In this document: positions 24,923 through 36,320 of the stretch, piece after piece
Layout of the letters: every line of letters begins with the position of its first letter
Numbering within the stretch: the first letter of the stretch is position 1
Source of the DNA: Trema orientale
Taxonomy: Eukaryota > Streptophyta > Magnoliopsida > Rosales > Cannabaceae
DNA: 64,000 nt
Direction: 5' to 3'
Assembly (NCBI GenBank): GCA_002914845.1
Contig: JXTC01000329.1
Coordinates: forward strand, 200,710 to 264,709
The notes under the pieces: model-generated
What the model was told of the DNA's origin: nothing
The model's input: only the letters and a program-made list of their open reading frames with translations
Database searches by the model: none
Program-made: the position numbers and the translations under genes

Positions 24923-25852
24923 GGCTGTTTGGCATTGTTTTTTGTTTTCTGTTTTCAGAATTGTGTTTTCAGAAGAACAAAAACTGTTTTATAATGTTTT
25001 CAGAAAACAATGGGTGTTTGGCAAATATTTTCTAAAAATATTTTTTAGAAAAAAAAAATTATATGGATATAAAAAATCATATTTGTATTATAAAAAAAAA
25101 TTTAGAGAGAAAAAGTCAAGGAGAGTGACCATATATAAATTCAAGTAAGGGAATGAGGAGAGAGAAAATCACAAGAGAAAAGGTCATGAAAGATAATAAT
25201 AAGAGAGAAAGTGATAAGAAAGAATATGGAAATAAAAAGTGTTGAGAAAGATAAAAGAAAAAAAAAACTAATGAAAATACACAAGAGAGAAAAAGTGATA
25301 AGAATGCATGAGGATAAAAAATAAAGATAAAAAAAGTTATAAAAAACAAAGTAGCAATAAAGAATAAGGAGAGATAATGTGATTAAAAAAAATAAAGGGA
25401 TAGAAAATAATGAGAGAGAAAGTGATAGAATAAAATAAGGAGAGAGAAAATGATACGAGAGAAAGTAGTGAGAGAGAATGAAGAGAGAGAAAGTGATGAG
25501 AGAGTATGAGGATTGAGAGATGAAGAGAGAGAAAGTGAGATGAGAGAGTGAGGAGAGAGAAAGTAATTAGAGAAAATGATAAAAGAGAATTATGAGAGAG
25601 AAAGTTACAAGAAAATATGTATATGAAAGTCATATGAAAGAATTTTTATTTTTTTTAGAAAAAGAAAAAAATTAAGAAAACACCTTGAAAACAACATTTT
25701 GTTGTTCTCTAAATTTTCTATTTTCTTTAACTCTATTTTTAAAAACTGTTCTCAGAGAACAATGCCAAAGACCCTTACTTACTCTCAAAAAACAGTTTTC
25801 TATTTTTAAAAACAAAAAACTGTTTTTTAGTTATGATGCCAAACAGCTCCTA
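24923..25852. mobile_element. TIR element (GCTGTTTGGCA ends) with purine-rich core
   Basis: The left end GGCTGTTTGGCATTGTTTTTTG and the right end, read inward, GGAGCTGTTTGGCATCATAAC form an inverted repeat of PIF/Tourist or hAT style. Related T/A-rich arms (AGAACAAAAACTGTTTT versus AAAAACAGTTTT) extend inward. The core (25090-25620) is a degenerate GAGAGAAAGTGAT-type purine repeat on the plus strand. No convincing target duplication is visible, so superfamily stays open. Confidence 0.6.
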
Positions 25853-26580
25853 AGCTTCTATAAATCTTATTTTCACTTTGTATTTTTTTTTTCCCATTTC
25901 AAATGTGCTCCACTCTCACTTAAGAATTCTAAAAGTTCACTTGTCCAAAGGGCAACAAAAAATTGTAAAAACAATAATATTCAAAAATGGTTACTAAATT
26001 TGTGACCATGTCCAAAACATTCTTTTTTTACGTTTATATTCGAAATGGTCACTGAATTAGTGACCACTTATAATCACCAGAAATAGTAACCATTTCGACG
26101 TTATTTCTCCAAATCTGAGAAAATATGCAAATTTAACCACAAACATGTATTATTTGACTTATTAGAAATATTACCTAGTCAATTTTTTCAAATTCGCTTT
26201 TTTAGACACATTCGATTTGCAATTATATTATTTTTCTTAATTGATATAGTGACAGAGCTCTTGTAGAAATCATTCTTCAATAGGATAATATCTTCAAGAT
26301 TTTAGCCATATAAGTTTCATATCTAAAACAATATCACACAAATTAACATAAAAATAATAAAAACCTATGTTATGCGATCTTAAATCCATGATTGGTCAAC
26401 GCTGAGTCAAACAGTCAAACACAACAGGTCGCACAAGTGATCTCTTAATTAAAATACGACCTCATCTGAATATGACAAGTGCGACTATAGTGTAAAAAGG
26501 AAATCGATTCGAGCTTCACCAAAAAGAAAAACAACAAAAAAAAAAAAAAAAACCTCAAAAAGGAAAATGAAGAAACCAAG
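25853..26580. other. Gene-free spacer
   Basis: Only AT-rich sequence with short inverted motifs around GGTCACTRAATTRGTGACC (near 25990-26070) is seen. No coding exon was found. Confidence 0.4.
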
Positions 26581-26589
26581 GAATTAATT

Positions 26590-26990
26590 AAGGATGTTAC
26601 CCGATTCTATATTACCTAAAATTGTATTTCTGGTTATACTTACCCGTTTATATAATTAGGAAACTCTGAGTCACCCTCACCTATATAAAGGGGGATCAGT
26701 CTCACGAAAAGGGGGACCTGAGAGACAATCTATATTCTTCACAAAAAACACCTCATTACGTTCTGTAATTCTGTAATTCTATGCTCTCACTTTGAGACAG
26801 AAACTCTTGTAATTCTCCAGAAAATAGTGAAGAACAGTGGATGTAGGCTCATCTTTTTTGGGGCTGAACCACTATAAAATTCTTGTCTCCTTATTCACTT
26901 TGTTTTATCAACTCTCTTCACACACAAGCCACATCTCACAATTTCCTATATTCATTGTTGACAAAACCTCTGTCAACAACCTACAAAACT
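26590..26990 (+). mobile_element. Possible LTR fragment
   Basis: The order of features resembles the promoter and R/U5 part of a plant LTR: CACCTATATAAAGGGGG (TATA region), TTCTGTAATTCTGTAATTC, then GTGGATGTAGGCTCATC...GGCTGAACCACTATAAA, ending near TGTTGACAAAACC/TCTGTCAACA. I could not find matching TG...CA ends with a 5-bp duplication, so it is at best an old, partly eroded copy. Confidence 0.35.
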
Positions 26991-27184
26991 CACATAGATC
27001 CAAAACCAAATAGAATAAAATGTCTATAGATCTAAATATATAATAACACGTATACATCTTCGTACATAGAGAATAATTATTCAAATAAAAAGACGAAAAT
27101 TGAAAAAAGAAATTCCTATCGAAGGCAAGAATTAAAGAAAAATGAAATAGAAATTCTACAAAGAAAGGTGCAATTTGATAACAT

Positions 27185-27880
27185 ATTTATTTTTTAAAAC
27201 ATTAAAACAAAATTACCTTTTTTATTTTGTTTTTTTATTTTAAAAAATAAAAGTGTATTTGGTAACTATTGTTTTTGTTTTTTGCTTTTTGTCTTTTATT
27301 TTTTATTTTAAAAAATAAAAGCATGTTCGGTAACCATGCTTTTTACTTTTAAAAGTGAAGATAAAAAAGTAATGTCAAAAGATCTAATTAGAGGGAGAGA
27401 GAGAGAGAGAGGTATTTTTATAAATAAAACTTTCATTTTTCAATGTGGTATTTTTATAAATATAATTTTAAAAGTTGTATTTTGCAAAATAAAATTTTAA
27501 AAGTGATATTTTTCTAAATAAATTGTGAATTTTTGAAAAATATTTACCATTTTAAGTTTTATTTTGAAAAATACTACTTTTAAAATTTTATTTAATAATT
27601 CCACTTTTAAAAGTTTAGGAAAATACCACTTTTACAAGGGACAAAAGAGATACCGATGAGAGAGAAAATGTTGAGCGAGATGGTGACGAGAATTAAAATA
27701 TATTTGAATTTTGATGCTAACTTTTCTGAAAAAGTGTTCAAAAAAATTTTGAAAGCAAGAAATTTTTATTTTCAAAAATTTTAAAAATTTTATTTTCAAA
27801 TTAAAAAGATGAAAAACAAAACTAGTTTTACTAAACATATTTTTGAAAAATATTTCCACTTTTTTATTAAAAAAGAGAAA
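27185..27880. mobile_element. Degenerate AT-rich TIR element
   Basis: GTATTTGGTAACTATTGTTTTTG (near 27250) and, inverted, ATGTTTAGTAAAACTAGTTTTG (near 27840) look like eroded inverted ends. The core contains repeated (C)CACTTTTAAAA units like those at 29260-29560. A (GA)n run lies at 27394-27412. Borders are approximate. Confidence 0.4.
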
Positions 27881-28315
27881 AAAAATGTTTAAATAAGAGT
27901 GTGGCTAAATTTTGATTGTTTTCATCTGGAATTCCGTTGTCCCAAACTCTTCTTGTTATTTGATAATAACAAAAAACAAATTTTGTTCTCATTTATGAAA
28001 ACTCAACTCTAAAATAAAATTCAAAATACAATGCCAAATAAAATCCTATATTTTGTGTTTTCTTAGTCATAAAGTAGTTTTTTTTTTTTTATTTAAACAG
28101 GTTATTAGGAAATTAGGTCTTGAGTATTTTAGTGCTTTTACACAAGTGACTTGACAACCATCTAAGGTCTTTTTTAATAAAAGTATCAAATAAGGGTCTT
28201 TTATCATTTCGTTAGATACCTTTATGTTTTATCATAAAGCCCTTACTATTGTTTTGGTGTTGTTATCTGAACGTTTAATTAATTAGGAACAATTAACAAG
28301 CTACGAGAAACGAGT

Positions 28316-28680
28316 AAACGAATTAATTAGGCAGCTTAAAATATAAGTGACGTCAAGGTGATCTACAAATGACGATGATAGTATTTATTTTCTTTTTTTT
28401 TTTTTTTGATGGATTATAATATTCATATGCATACGCATTCAAATAAGTACATATGCACATATATCTGCGCAATATATTATATACCGATCTTATTTTATAC
28501 ATATATGAAAGTAATAAGTGACATTTTAAAACGCAACTTACACATAGTTCTGTCGGCATTATCCTCGTGCGTTGTCGCTTCAAACACTGCTGAAATTAGA
28601 AAAACAAAGAAAATCTTTGAAATATCTATTATGATTTTCTGTTCTTTTGTCCCTTTAAGTCAGGAAGATGAATACTAGAA
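28316..28680. repeat. Diverged duplicate of 16590-17010
   Basis: This is the counterpart of the region upstream of the transporter gene, starting at GAATTAATTA (28320). It lacks the solo LTR that adjoins the other copy. No transporter exon follows it in this window. Confidence 0.68.
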
Positions 28681-29089
28681 CCACTATCTTTTTTTTCTCT
28701 TCCCACCCCCTTCTAATTAATTTGTTATTTCTAAAAATATCTATTTATAAATTGATATAAGTAATTTTATATTATATTAAACAAATAAACCTTATTTCTG
28801 AGCACACTCCTTCACACACTCAGTGTATCAGTCCTATAAAATTATGTCATAGATCTTAAGAAATTAAAATTTTATATAATTTCAATTTTAACATTATGGA
28901 TGAACAAATTATAAATACTGAAGATTTTGATTATATCAATAATTTTTTTTTCTATAAGGTATTCTACTAATGATTTTATTTGCAGTGAGTTAATTTTTTT
29001 TTTTCGTTCTTATTTGTGGTTATCTATCTATGAATCTATCTCAATTTCTTCATCTTTTGCAATTCTACGTAGTCTTTCATTATTTATTA
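28681..29089. other. Gene-free AT-rich spacer
   Basis: No exon or element end is recognisable. Confidence 0.4.
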
Positions 29090-29770
29090 GCTTCGTTTGG
29101 TATGCAAGATAGGATATGATAAGATTGGACTATTTTAAAGAATTGGATTAAATATGATAACATAAAATAGGATTATAGTCCAATCTTATCCTATATTTGG
29201 TGTGCTACTTTTTGTTAGGATGGGATTATCATGTGTGTTTCATAGTTTTAAAAATAAATAACAATTTTGAGGTTTGATTAATTAGAAAAATACCACTTTT
29301 AAAAACTAGTTAGAAAGATACCAATTTAAAACTAATTTTATAAAAATCTCATTTTTAAAAACTTATTTACAAAAATATCACTTTCAAAAAATTATTTTGA
29401 AAAATACCACTTTTAAAACTTAATTTTGGAAAAAATATCATTTTTAAAAAAAATTATTTCCAAAAATAACTTTCGAAAAATACAATTTCTGGTTTTACCA
29501 CTTTTAAAAGTTAATTTCAGAAATACTACTTTTAAAGTTTAATTTCAAAAAGTACCATTTTTTACTACTTCAAAAACATTCTATTATTTTAATCAAATTC
29601 TTAATCTCTCTCAATCTCAAATTTTGAATAGAATAAGATTACTCCCTTCTATTATTTTTGGAGTAGATTATTTTAATCAAATCCAATCACTCTCAAATAC
29701 ATGCATCAAATATGGGATTAATTTAATCTAATCCAATTTCATACTTATCATACATTCCAAATGTGGCTAA
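29090..29770. mobile_element. TIR element (CGTTTGGTATGCA ends) with internal degenerate repeat
   Basis: The left end TTAGCTTCGTTTGGTATGCA and the inward-read right end TTAGCCACATTTGGAATGTA are inverted repeats. Subterminal GATAAGATTGG/ATAGTCCAATCTTATC motifs reinforce them. The core 29260-29560 is a row of about ten degenerate units of roughly 29 bp, each around AAATACCACTTTTAAAA. No target duplication could be fixed. Confidence 0.6.
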
Positions 29771-30865
29771 GAAGAAAAAAAACTAAAAATAACAGCCGTT
29801 AAATGTTGATTAAGTAGTAGGCAGCAATTGGTTTGTCAAAGAGATTGATTTTTTTTTTTTTGGCATTTAATTAATTAATAGCTTTTTGCAGCATCTCAAG
29901 TTTTTTCTTCTTCTTCGTTTCAACAGTAATCGTTATGCAATTTCTTAGCAGTATATAGCCATTTTTTTTAATGTAATTTATGTATAAATTTAAACTTTAC
30001 TGTTGAGGTTTTCGCTTTTAATTCACTACAAAATCCTCATTAATCTGATGAGCCTCCAATTTTGATGAATTCTTAATCTTTCTCAAATAACTATGGAGCA
30101 ATATACATCAAAATATTGAAAAGCATAAATTAAAAAAAATGGAGAAGAATACAAAAAAAAGGTTGAGTTCTAAGAAGGGTGTTGAAATAATTTTTTTTCA
30201 AAAATATTTACTAGGTATTTTTGTTCTTAATGAAAATTTAATAAGTGTGTAAAAGGAAATTTTTGAAATTTTAAATTTTTATAAGGTATTTATTCAGAAA
30301 GGGAGTGGTAAGAGGGGGGAAAAAAAAAGTTGGCAATAAAGCTGCTCATCCTATAATTATATTAATTCCTCTACTGCAATGCATTATTTTCGAAGTTAGA
30401 TATATTAAAAAATAGATTTACTATGACTAAAAAGATATCTACCTACCAAACTTAAATACTTAATTTGTAAAATATGTATATGTTTTTTCTCCCCATAAAA
30501 ACCTAATATGATATACTAATTTTATAAAAAGATTTATCACGAATGAAAATATATCTACCAAAAATTAAGATCATGGTCTACACTTAAAAAAAAAAGTAAA
30601 CATCTTGATGTACCAAGAGAAAAAGCAAATGTAGTATTTAATGATTCCTGTTAATAGCCATAAAGGACAATAAAAATGGTAAAAAAACAAAACAAAACAA
30701 GAACTTCCTAATTAATAAATAGACATTTACCTATAAGAAATGGTTATCATGCTATAAATTAGTAAATGGTTTTTCTAAAGGGAAAATCGGAAATTATGCT
30801 GGATTTATGAGTTTGAAGTGGCCTTTTCCCACTTATTTGCGGGGAAAAGAGATGGAAAAAGCTCA
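29771..30865. other. Gene-free AT-rich spacer
   Basis: I see no exon, RNA gene or element end here. Confidence 0.4.
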
Positions 30866-30869
30866 TTAA

Positions 30870-31480
30870 TACTCATTTTTAAAACTACATTTTTATAAAT
30901 ACCTGTTTTTTATTTTTATTTCATAAATACTTATTTTTATACCCTTTTTAGAACAATATAGACTATCACTGTTTTACACATGAAATGTTCATGTATTAAA
31001 TGTATACTGTGGTCCACATTTCATGAATAAAAATTACACTAAAAATTAGCACATATTTTAAAATATATACTGTTCATATTTTACTCATGAAATGTATACC
31101 TCATGGATAAAATTTACATTGTAAATATGGACCACTCATATTTTATATATAAAATATGGACCATAAAAGTGGGTATTTTTGAAAGAAAAACTTAAAACAA
31201 GTATTATAAAAAAGAATTTAAAAAATGGATACTAGATGTAAATTTCCCAAGGAGATGGGTAGGACTAACTTAGGCCGAAATGATTTTTTTGTGAATTTTT
31301 TTAGAAATAATATTTTTAAGAGTATGAAAAATATTAGTCAAGAGCTTGTGGACACTATAAGTCAAAATATTTTTGACTCCTACAAATGTCATATTTCTGA
31401 AAAAAATTTAGAAGAAAAGTCGGTTTGGGCGAAGTTACTCCTGCCCATGTCGTTTTTCCTTATTTGGCGAACTTGCTTCA
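30870..31480. repeat. Dispersed repeat module upstream of the aminotransferase gene
   Basis: The block GTAAATTTCCCAAGGAGATGGGTAGGACTAACTTAGGCC (31238-31276) recurs inverted at 62787-62830, and again inverted within this stretch near 31425-31470 (GGCGAAGTTACTCCTGCCCATGTCG). AATGGATACTAGATGTAAATTT (31224-31245) recurs near 63370-63390. It looks like a mobile module, possibly a foldback MITE. Open frames here are not genes. Confidence 0.5.
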
Positions 31481-31581
31481 AGGCGGCCCAGGGCCCCATG
31501 TCCCCTGCCACTGCTAGCGCCTTCGCCATTCGGGGAGTTTTGACTGCAAATCTACTGCAAAAATTATGATATAAGTAAAGC

Positions 31582-31589
31582 ATATAAAC
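31582..31589 (+). promoter_or_regulatory. Putative TATA box of the aminotransferase gene
   Basis: ATATAAAC lies about 45 bp before the ATG at 31632. It is assigned by position and composition only. Confidence 0.35.
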
Positions 31590-31631
31590 AAAGACGGTCC
31601 TTGAGTTTACTGCAAAAGTATTCTCTCGGTA

Positions 31632-33942
31632 ATGACGAGCTTCAAATTCTTGTTCAGCAATGGCGTCGTCTCCCACTCCGGCGACGTTCCTCCGGTCACA
31701 ACCTTCCTCGAAAACCATCCTGGTAAAGGTCTCAAACCTCTCTCTCTCTGTTCTTGTTCAAATTTCCATTTCAACCATGAAAAAGGCCTCTTCTTTTGCC
31801 ATAGGCGCCTACACGACTACTCGTTCCCACAACAATGGCGCCTGCCTCTTATTCTGGGAAAGACACCTGAAGAGGCTCTCCCAATCCGTACGGATTCTTT
31901 CCAATTCGTATCCGCAGCTTCTGTTCGAAGCTACCAAATTTCCCAAGGAGCTATCGCCTCCTCTCTCGGCGATTTCAGGGATTTGGGAATCGGAGCTTCG
32001 AGGTCTCGTCAACGATTCGATGAGTAAAGTGCTGCCGATTGCGCTCAAGGAGAGGACTGAGGGCGAGGAGCTCTCGATTACGGCTCTGGTCACTGGAAAT
32101 TTGGAGAAATTGAGTGAGACGGAGAATTTGAGCCGAGAAAGTGTGGGAGAGTTTCTTGATGTCCATGTCTATATCGGTGCTTACGCTCCTCCTGTGTTTG
32201 GTACCCGAGAAAACGGTGCGCATTTGGCTGTGGTGGGTCAGGGGAGGGAAGCTGCGTCCGCAAAGTACTCGGATTGGGTTAGGTCAGTTCCGTAGGTCTC
32301 AGTACGACTACGTTCAATGGCTGAACTTACTCTGTACTTACTCTGCTTTGTGTTTGTGTATGTTGCTTTCATACTGAACTGTAATTTGGAAATTTTTCTT
32401 CTTTACAGGGTGAGAAAGTCTCTGGAGAAGCTGAGGCCTCCCCCAGCAACTGACCTCTTGCTCTCAAACGATGGCGATCGGATACTTGAAGGCAGCGTAT
32501 CGAATTTCTTTGTTGTCTGTCGAAAGGTGAACTGCTAAGACTTGAAAATTTTCTGACTATGTTTAGAGTTTTTGGAGTATAGTATCATGTAAGAAATTTT
32601 GTTAGGCGGAAATCGGACACATTTATTTGATATGTTTTTGGTACTTTCTGTTACACATTGGACACCATTTTTATTGATTTTGTCAATGCTAACTATTGAC
32701 TTCATGGACAAAAGGTTTGAAAGTTGCTCGAAACCGATTTTACTGTATATGTTGTTTTTGACCTTCTAGTTGGTTCATTTTAGTATAACATTGCAGTGTA
32801 AAGGTGTTTTCAGGATAAAGTTGAAGACAAGGGAAAATGCTCTGATGAGAAAGAAAGTACAGATTGTTTTGAAGTTCAAACGGCTCCTGTAGGTGATGGT
32901 GTCCTTCCAGGAATTATACGCCAACTAGTCATTGAGTAAGTTCCTTCCTATATTGCAATACAGAGTTCACTATCTGTTAATTGGTTCTAAATTATGATTC
33001 CTAATCATAATGCCGAAAGTACCCATTTTTAGGATCTTATTCTGTTGACTGCATTTGACATTTTTTTTTTTCCAATTTGGCAGAGTGTGCTTGGCCAAAG
33101 GCATTACCTTTCGGGAAGTGGCACCAATGTGGTCGGAGCATGAGATTTGGGAAGAGGCATTCATCACAAGTAAATTTGTTTTTTCTTTTTTTTTCCCCCC
33201 CCCCCTCCAGTTGTGCTGATTGACCTCCTTATGTGGACAAATCTCTTTGTTCCTGGCCTCAGTTAATGTCAGCCTTGTCATTTCTAGCTTTCTTGTGGTG
33301 ATACACGTAGTTCAAGTCCATTAATCTATTGGATCGTTGCTCTTAGTGATAGTACAGTGAGAGGAGGTTATATCATATAATTACATGATCGTCAATGCAG
33401 ATAGCTTGAGACTCCTTCAGCATGTAGAGACAGTTTCTATTCCAGATTCATGGGATTCTCTGGATTTAAAATCATGGAAGGAGATATCATGGAATAAAAA
33501 GCAATTTGAGGTTTGTAACCTTCTAAAACTTTACATAATCTTGTATATTTTCTCTGCTGCAGTAATTCAGGATTCTTTTTTCACTTTTTTTTTTTTTTTT
33601 CTTTTGGGATTACGACCAGGAAAGTCCTGGGTTGATCACGAGAACAATCCAGGTAATATAACGGTTTCTTCCTTTCTTGTGTTCTCCTTAAAATTGTGTT
33701 CAAACATCTACCTCTGACATGTACAATAAACTGGATTAACTAACTGATTCCATTGGAACTGAACTATGGATCCTTATTTTTGTTTTCCATGTCGTACAAT
33801 ACCTATAGAGCCATAATCATTGATAACACCACTTTCTTTTATTTTTACCTCTTGTATTTTTCTTTGAAATTATCTTATTGAACAGAAAGAGGTAATGGAG
33901 AAGGCAGTTCTTGAAGGGTACTCATCAGGTGACTTTGTGTGA
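31632..33942 (+). CDS. Class IV aminotransferase-like PLP enzyme, 8 exons
   Basis: Exons are 31632-31722, 31805-32282, 32409-32526, 32814-32935, 33084-33169, 33401-33510, 33620-33652 and 33886-33942; all GT-AG, giving 364 residues. It belongs to the BCAT / D-amino-acid aminotransferase / aminodeoxychorismate lyase fold (fold type IV), close to a plant subgroup annotated as D-amino-acid aminotransferase-like. Visible marks: AYTTTRSHNNGACLLFWERHLKRL after residue 31, AKYSDWVRVRK where Lys184 is the likely cofactor lysine (inference), EGSVSNFFVVCRK (Glu217), LPGIIRQLVIE (260-262 LPG) and HEIWEEAFITNSLRLLQHVE. Substrate is unknown. The start at 31632 keeps the family N-terminus MTSFKFLFSNG...; the ATG at 31660 would read through intron 1. 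Exon 7 has only 33 bp. Confidence 0.92.
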
Positions 33943-34198
33943 TATGTGAAAGGGCTATTGTATTATATTTCCAGGAGCAGCATTTTCTGACAAGAATATT
34001 GCTTACGGACTCCTTGCCTTTGCCTGCCCCCTATGCATATAAATTAAACACGTATTTTGCCTGTCCTTGATGCTGAGACAGGCTCGAACGAGGTATAGGA
34101 ATTCTTCCATTCGCTCAGGAGTAATTTGAAACTTTGAAAGAATTGTGTATAAAGTAACCTCTTGCTTGAAAATATGAATCATACATGATGATTCATCC

Positions 34199-34205
34199 TT
34201 TAATA
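34199..34205 (+). terminator. Possible polyadenylation signal of the aminotransferase gene
   Basis: TAATAAA, about 260 bp past the stop codon, is a fair plant poly(A) signal. It is positional evidence only. Confidence 0.35.
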
Positions 34206-34230
34206 AATCTTGTTTCTGAGTCGAGTACAA

Positions 34231-35536
34231 AGTTTAAGTCCTTTTTTTTCCCGTAAAAATGACAAATAAACCGTTGTGTACTTTCTTTGCTTTTGATGCA
34301 AAAATTTTAGTTTGATAGCTTTTTAACATCGACATCTCTCCTAGCTTTGTTTCCAGTCTTGGGAAGCCTTGAACTTTCCACAAGTTACGAGTTGCCTCCC
34401 TCGGGACTTTGCTACCTTTTAGGCAAAAGCAGTTTTTGGATTCAAGATCGAGGTTGAATTGTTTTGCATTGTCTAAAAGTTTTTAGTTTAGAAAACTTCG
34501 TTAGAAGTTTTACTAAAGGATTAGGAGGGATGTCATCGACACTGACGAGTGAGGCTCGTCTCTATTCTCTGTCGTTGTTTATGATCCTCTACATGGACTC
34601 ACGTGGAGCTTACACTATCGATAGTTATTAAGTTCCTTTTTCCTTTTTCCTTAAATTCCATTGAAACAGTGGCAAAGACTTGAAAGATTAGTTTAGAGGA
34701 GTGTGGCTCGATGAGTGAACCAGCTTGGCATTGTAATTGGCTCTGTGAGAATTATTTTGGAATAACTGAAGGATGGTCTGGCTTGTTGGCGTCCGTACGA
34801 ATTGATGAGCTCGTAATTAAAAGCTCCACTTACCTCAAACTAGCTAAACTTGGATTAGAATATGCATTACCTCTACCATGCTACAATTGCGCTTAATCAT
34901 CCATCTGTATGGTGTAGACCTATATCATTTTCAGTTTATTTATTGTTCCTCTGACTAAAATGGAGGGGACTGATTCACTTATGGAGACTTTTCGTACATG
35001 CATGTAATACCAATTTTAAGGAACTTAAAATGAAATTAAAGGAACACCAACATTTACATTATAAGTTAAGTTCACTTACCAAAATCTAAACAGTTAACCC
35101 TAGTGTTTGTTCCTAGAATTAAGTCATTTTACAATAACATTCTGACAACTTGGGAGAAATCTAATAATACTCTAAATTTTTCTTTTTTTAACTAACGGTA
35201 ATTCGATTCAATCAAACACCGAGTTAACAATAAACAATTGACCGAATAGTAGATCTCATTCATTAAATCACATAATTGATAGTAAAAGCAACATAAAAAC
35301 TTAATGGCTATAAAATAAAGTACACTAACAACCAACTGTGGTGACTTCATTAATGGGATAAGATCATAAGAATAACCCAATTATCTTAAGCAATAGTAAT
35401 TTACTTGTACATCTAGCCAATACCCAGATTATAAGTGTGCTATTAACAGTCACGTCTGATGCGGCCTACAAAAATGAAAGGCTCAGTCAGCTAGTATCAT
35501 TCCAAAAGAAATAATAATTGGGATATTAATTTTTGT
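34231..35536. other. Spacer between the aminotransferase and NF-YB genes
   Basis: No coding exon is supported. The section 34340-34900 is less AT-rich than its surroundings but its open frames (for example 34711-34896) have no family features. Confidence 0.45.
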
Positions 35537-35680
35537 ACTAAATTTTTAATATCAATACATGTGACGTGTGATTTGTCACCACTCAATTGGTGATGAAATT
35601 TAATCTATTTATGATAAATTTTAATACACTAATTAGATTGTGACAACTTACATGAGACATATATTGGTACAAAAGTTGAA
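35537..35680. mobile_element. Complete small MITE, GACAACNCANATGNCAT family
   Basis: Left arm TTTTTAATATCAATACATGTGACG...TTTGTCACC and right arm, read inward, CTTTTGTACCAATATATGTCTC...TTGTCACAATC form inverted repeats of about 60 bp. This is the unsplit relative of the interrupted element at 10982-11707. Confidence 0.65.
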
Positions 35681-35812
35681 TATGCACTGTTATCCTTCCA
35701 AAAGTATAATTGACCCCCCCAAAAAAAAAATGATACATTTTAATTTTTATCCAATTTGATATTAATTGATAAATGAAAAGGAGAATGCGAGAGTGGTAGT
35801 ACTATTAGGGGC

Positions 35813-35822
35813 ACTATAAAAA
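35813..35822 (+). promoter_or_regulatory. Putative TATA box of the NF-YB gene
   Basis: CTATAAAAAG matches the plant TATA consensus. It lies just before a CT-rich leader (35940-36085), which would be the 5' untranslated exon. Confidence 0.6.
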
Positions 35823-35849
35823 GAGAGGGAGGGGAGAGAACCATACCAC

Positions 35850-36311
35850 AGGGAGTGAACGAACGGTGTTGATAAGCATAAGGCCAAAAAGCTTCTCCAT
35901 TCTCTTCTCCAGCGTCAGATCTCCTAAAAACAAACAATTCTCTATAAAAACTTTCCAACCAATCCCTCTCTCTCTCCCTCTCTCTCTCTCTAGCGCGCGC
36001 CAAATACAAAAGAAGAACCACTTCTCCTCTCTCTCTCTCTCTCTCCTTTTTCTTCTCTCTCTCTCTCTCTATATTTCTTCTCCAGGTAAAGCATTCACAC
36101 ACAACTCTTTCTCTCACTCTCTTTCTCTCTCCTATCTTTCTCTCTCTCGCTCAAGCTCGTTAATGGCGGACCTAGGGTTACAATGTCCGATTATCGATTT
36201 TTCTTCCGGATTTTTTTGTTTGTAATAAGTGGGTTGATAACTTGATATGTATGTGTTCGTGAAAAAAGGAATGTGAAATCTAGGGTTTTTTTTTTTCGTT
36301 GGTTGGTGCAG
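35850..36311 (+). other. NF-YB 5' leader with CT repeats and a leader intron
   Basis: A CT/TC-rich stretch, common in plant 5' leaders, runs to a donor at TCCAG|GTAAAG (intron from 36086). A matching acceptor, GGTGCAG, ends at 36311, ten bases before the ATG. Introns in the leader are frequent in NF-YB genes and often raise expression. The transcript start is not known. Confidence 0.55.
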
Positions 36312-36320
36312 ATCGTCGTC

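Noticed and set aside
25116-25633. Two Ser/Leu/Phe-rich open frames on the minus strand
   Set aside because: They are translations of the purine-rich MITE core; composition is low-complexity.
26240-26990. Full solo LTR with defined ends
   Set aside because: Promoter-like LTR features are visible, but no TG...CA pair with a 5-bp duplication could be found.
31225-31569. 114-residue open frame before the aminotransferase gene
   Set aside because: Its DNA is a dispersed repeat module shared with 62787-62830, and it lacks family features.
31660-32295. Aminotransferase start at ATG 31660
   Set aside because: This frame reads through intron 1 (31723-31804); the family N-terminus MTSFKFLFSNG...HPG|AYTTT requires the start at 31632.
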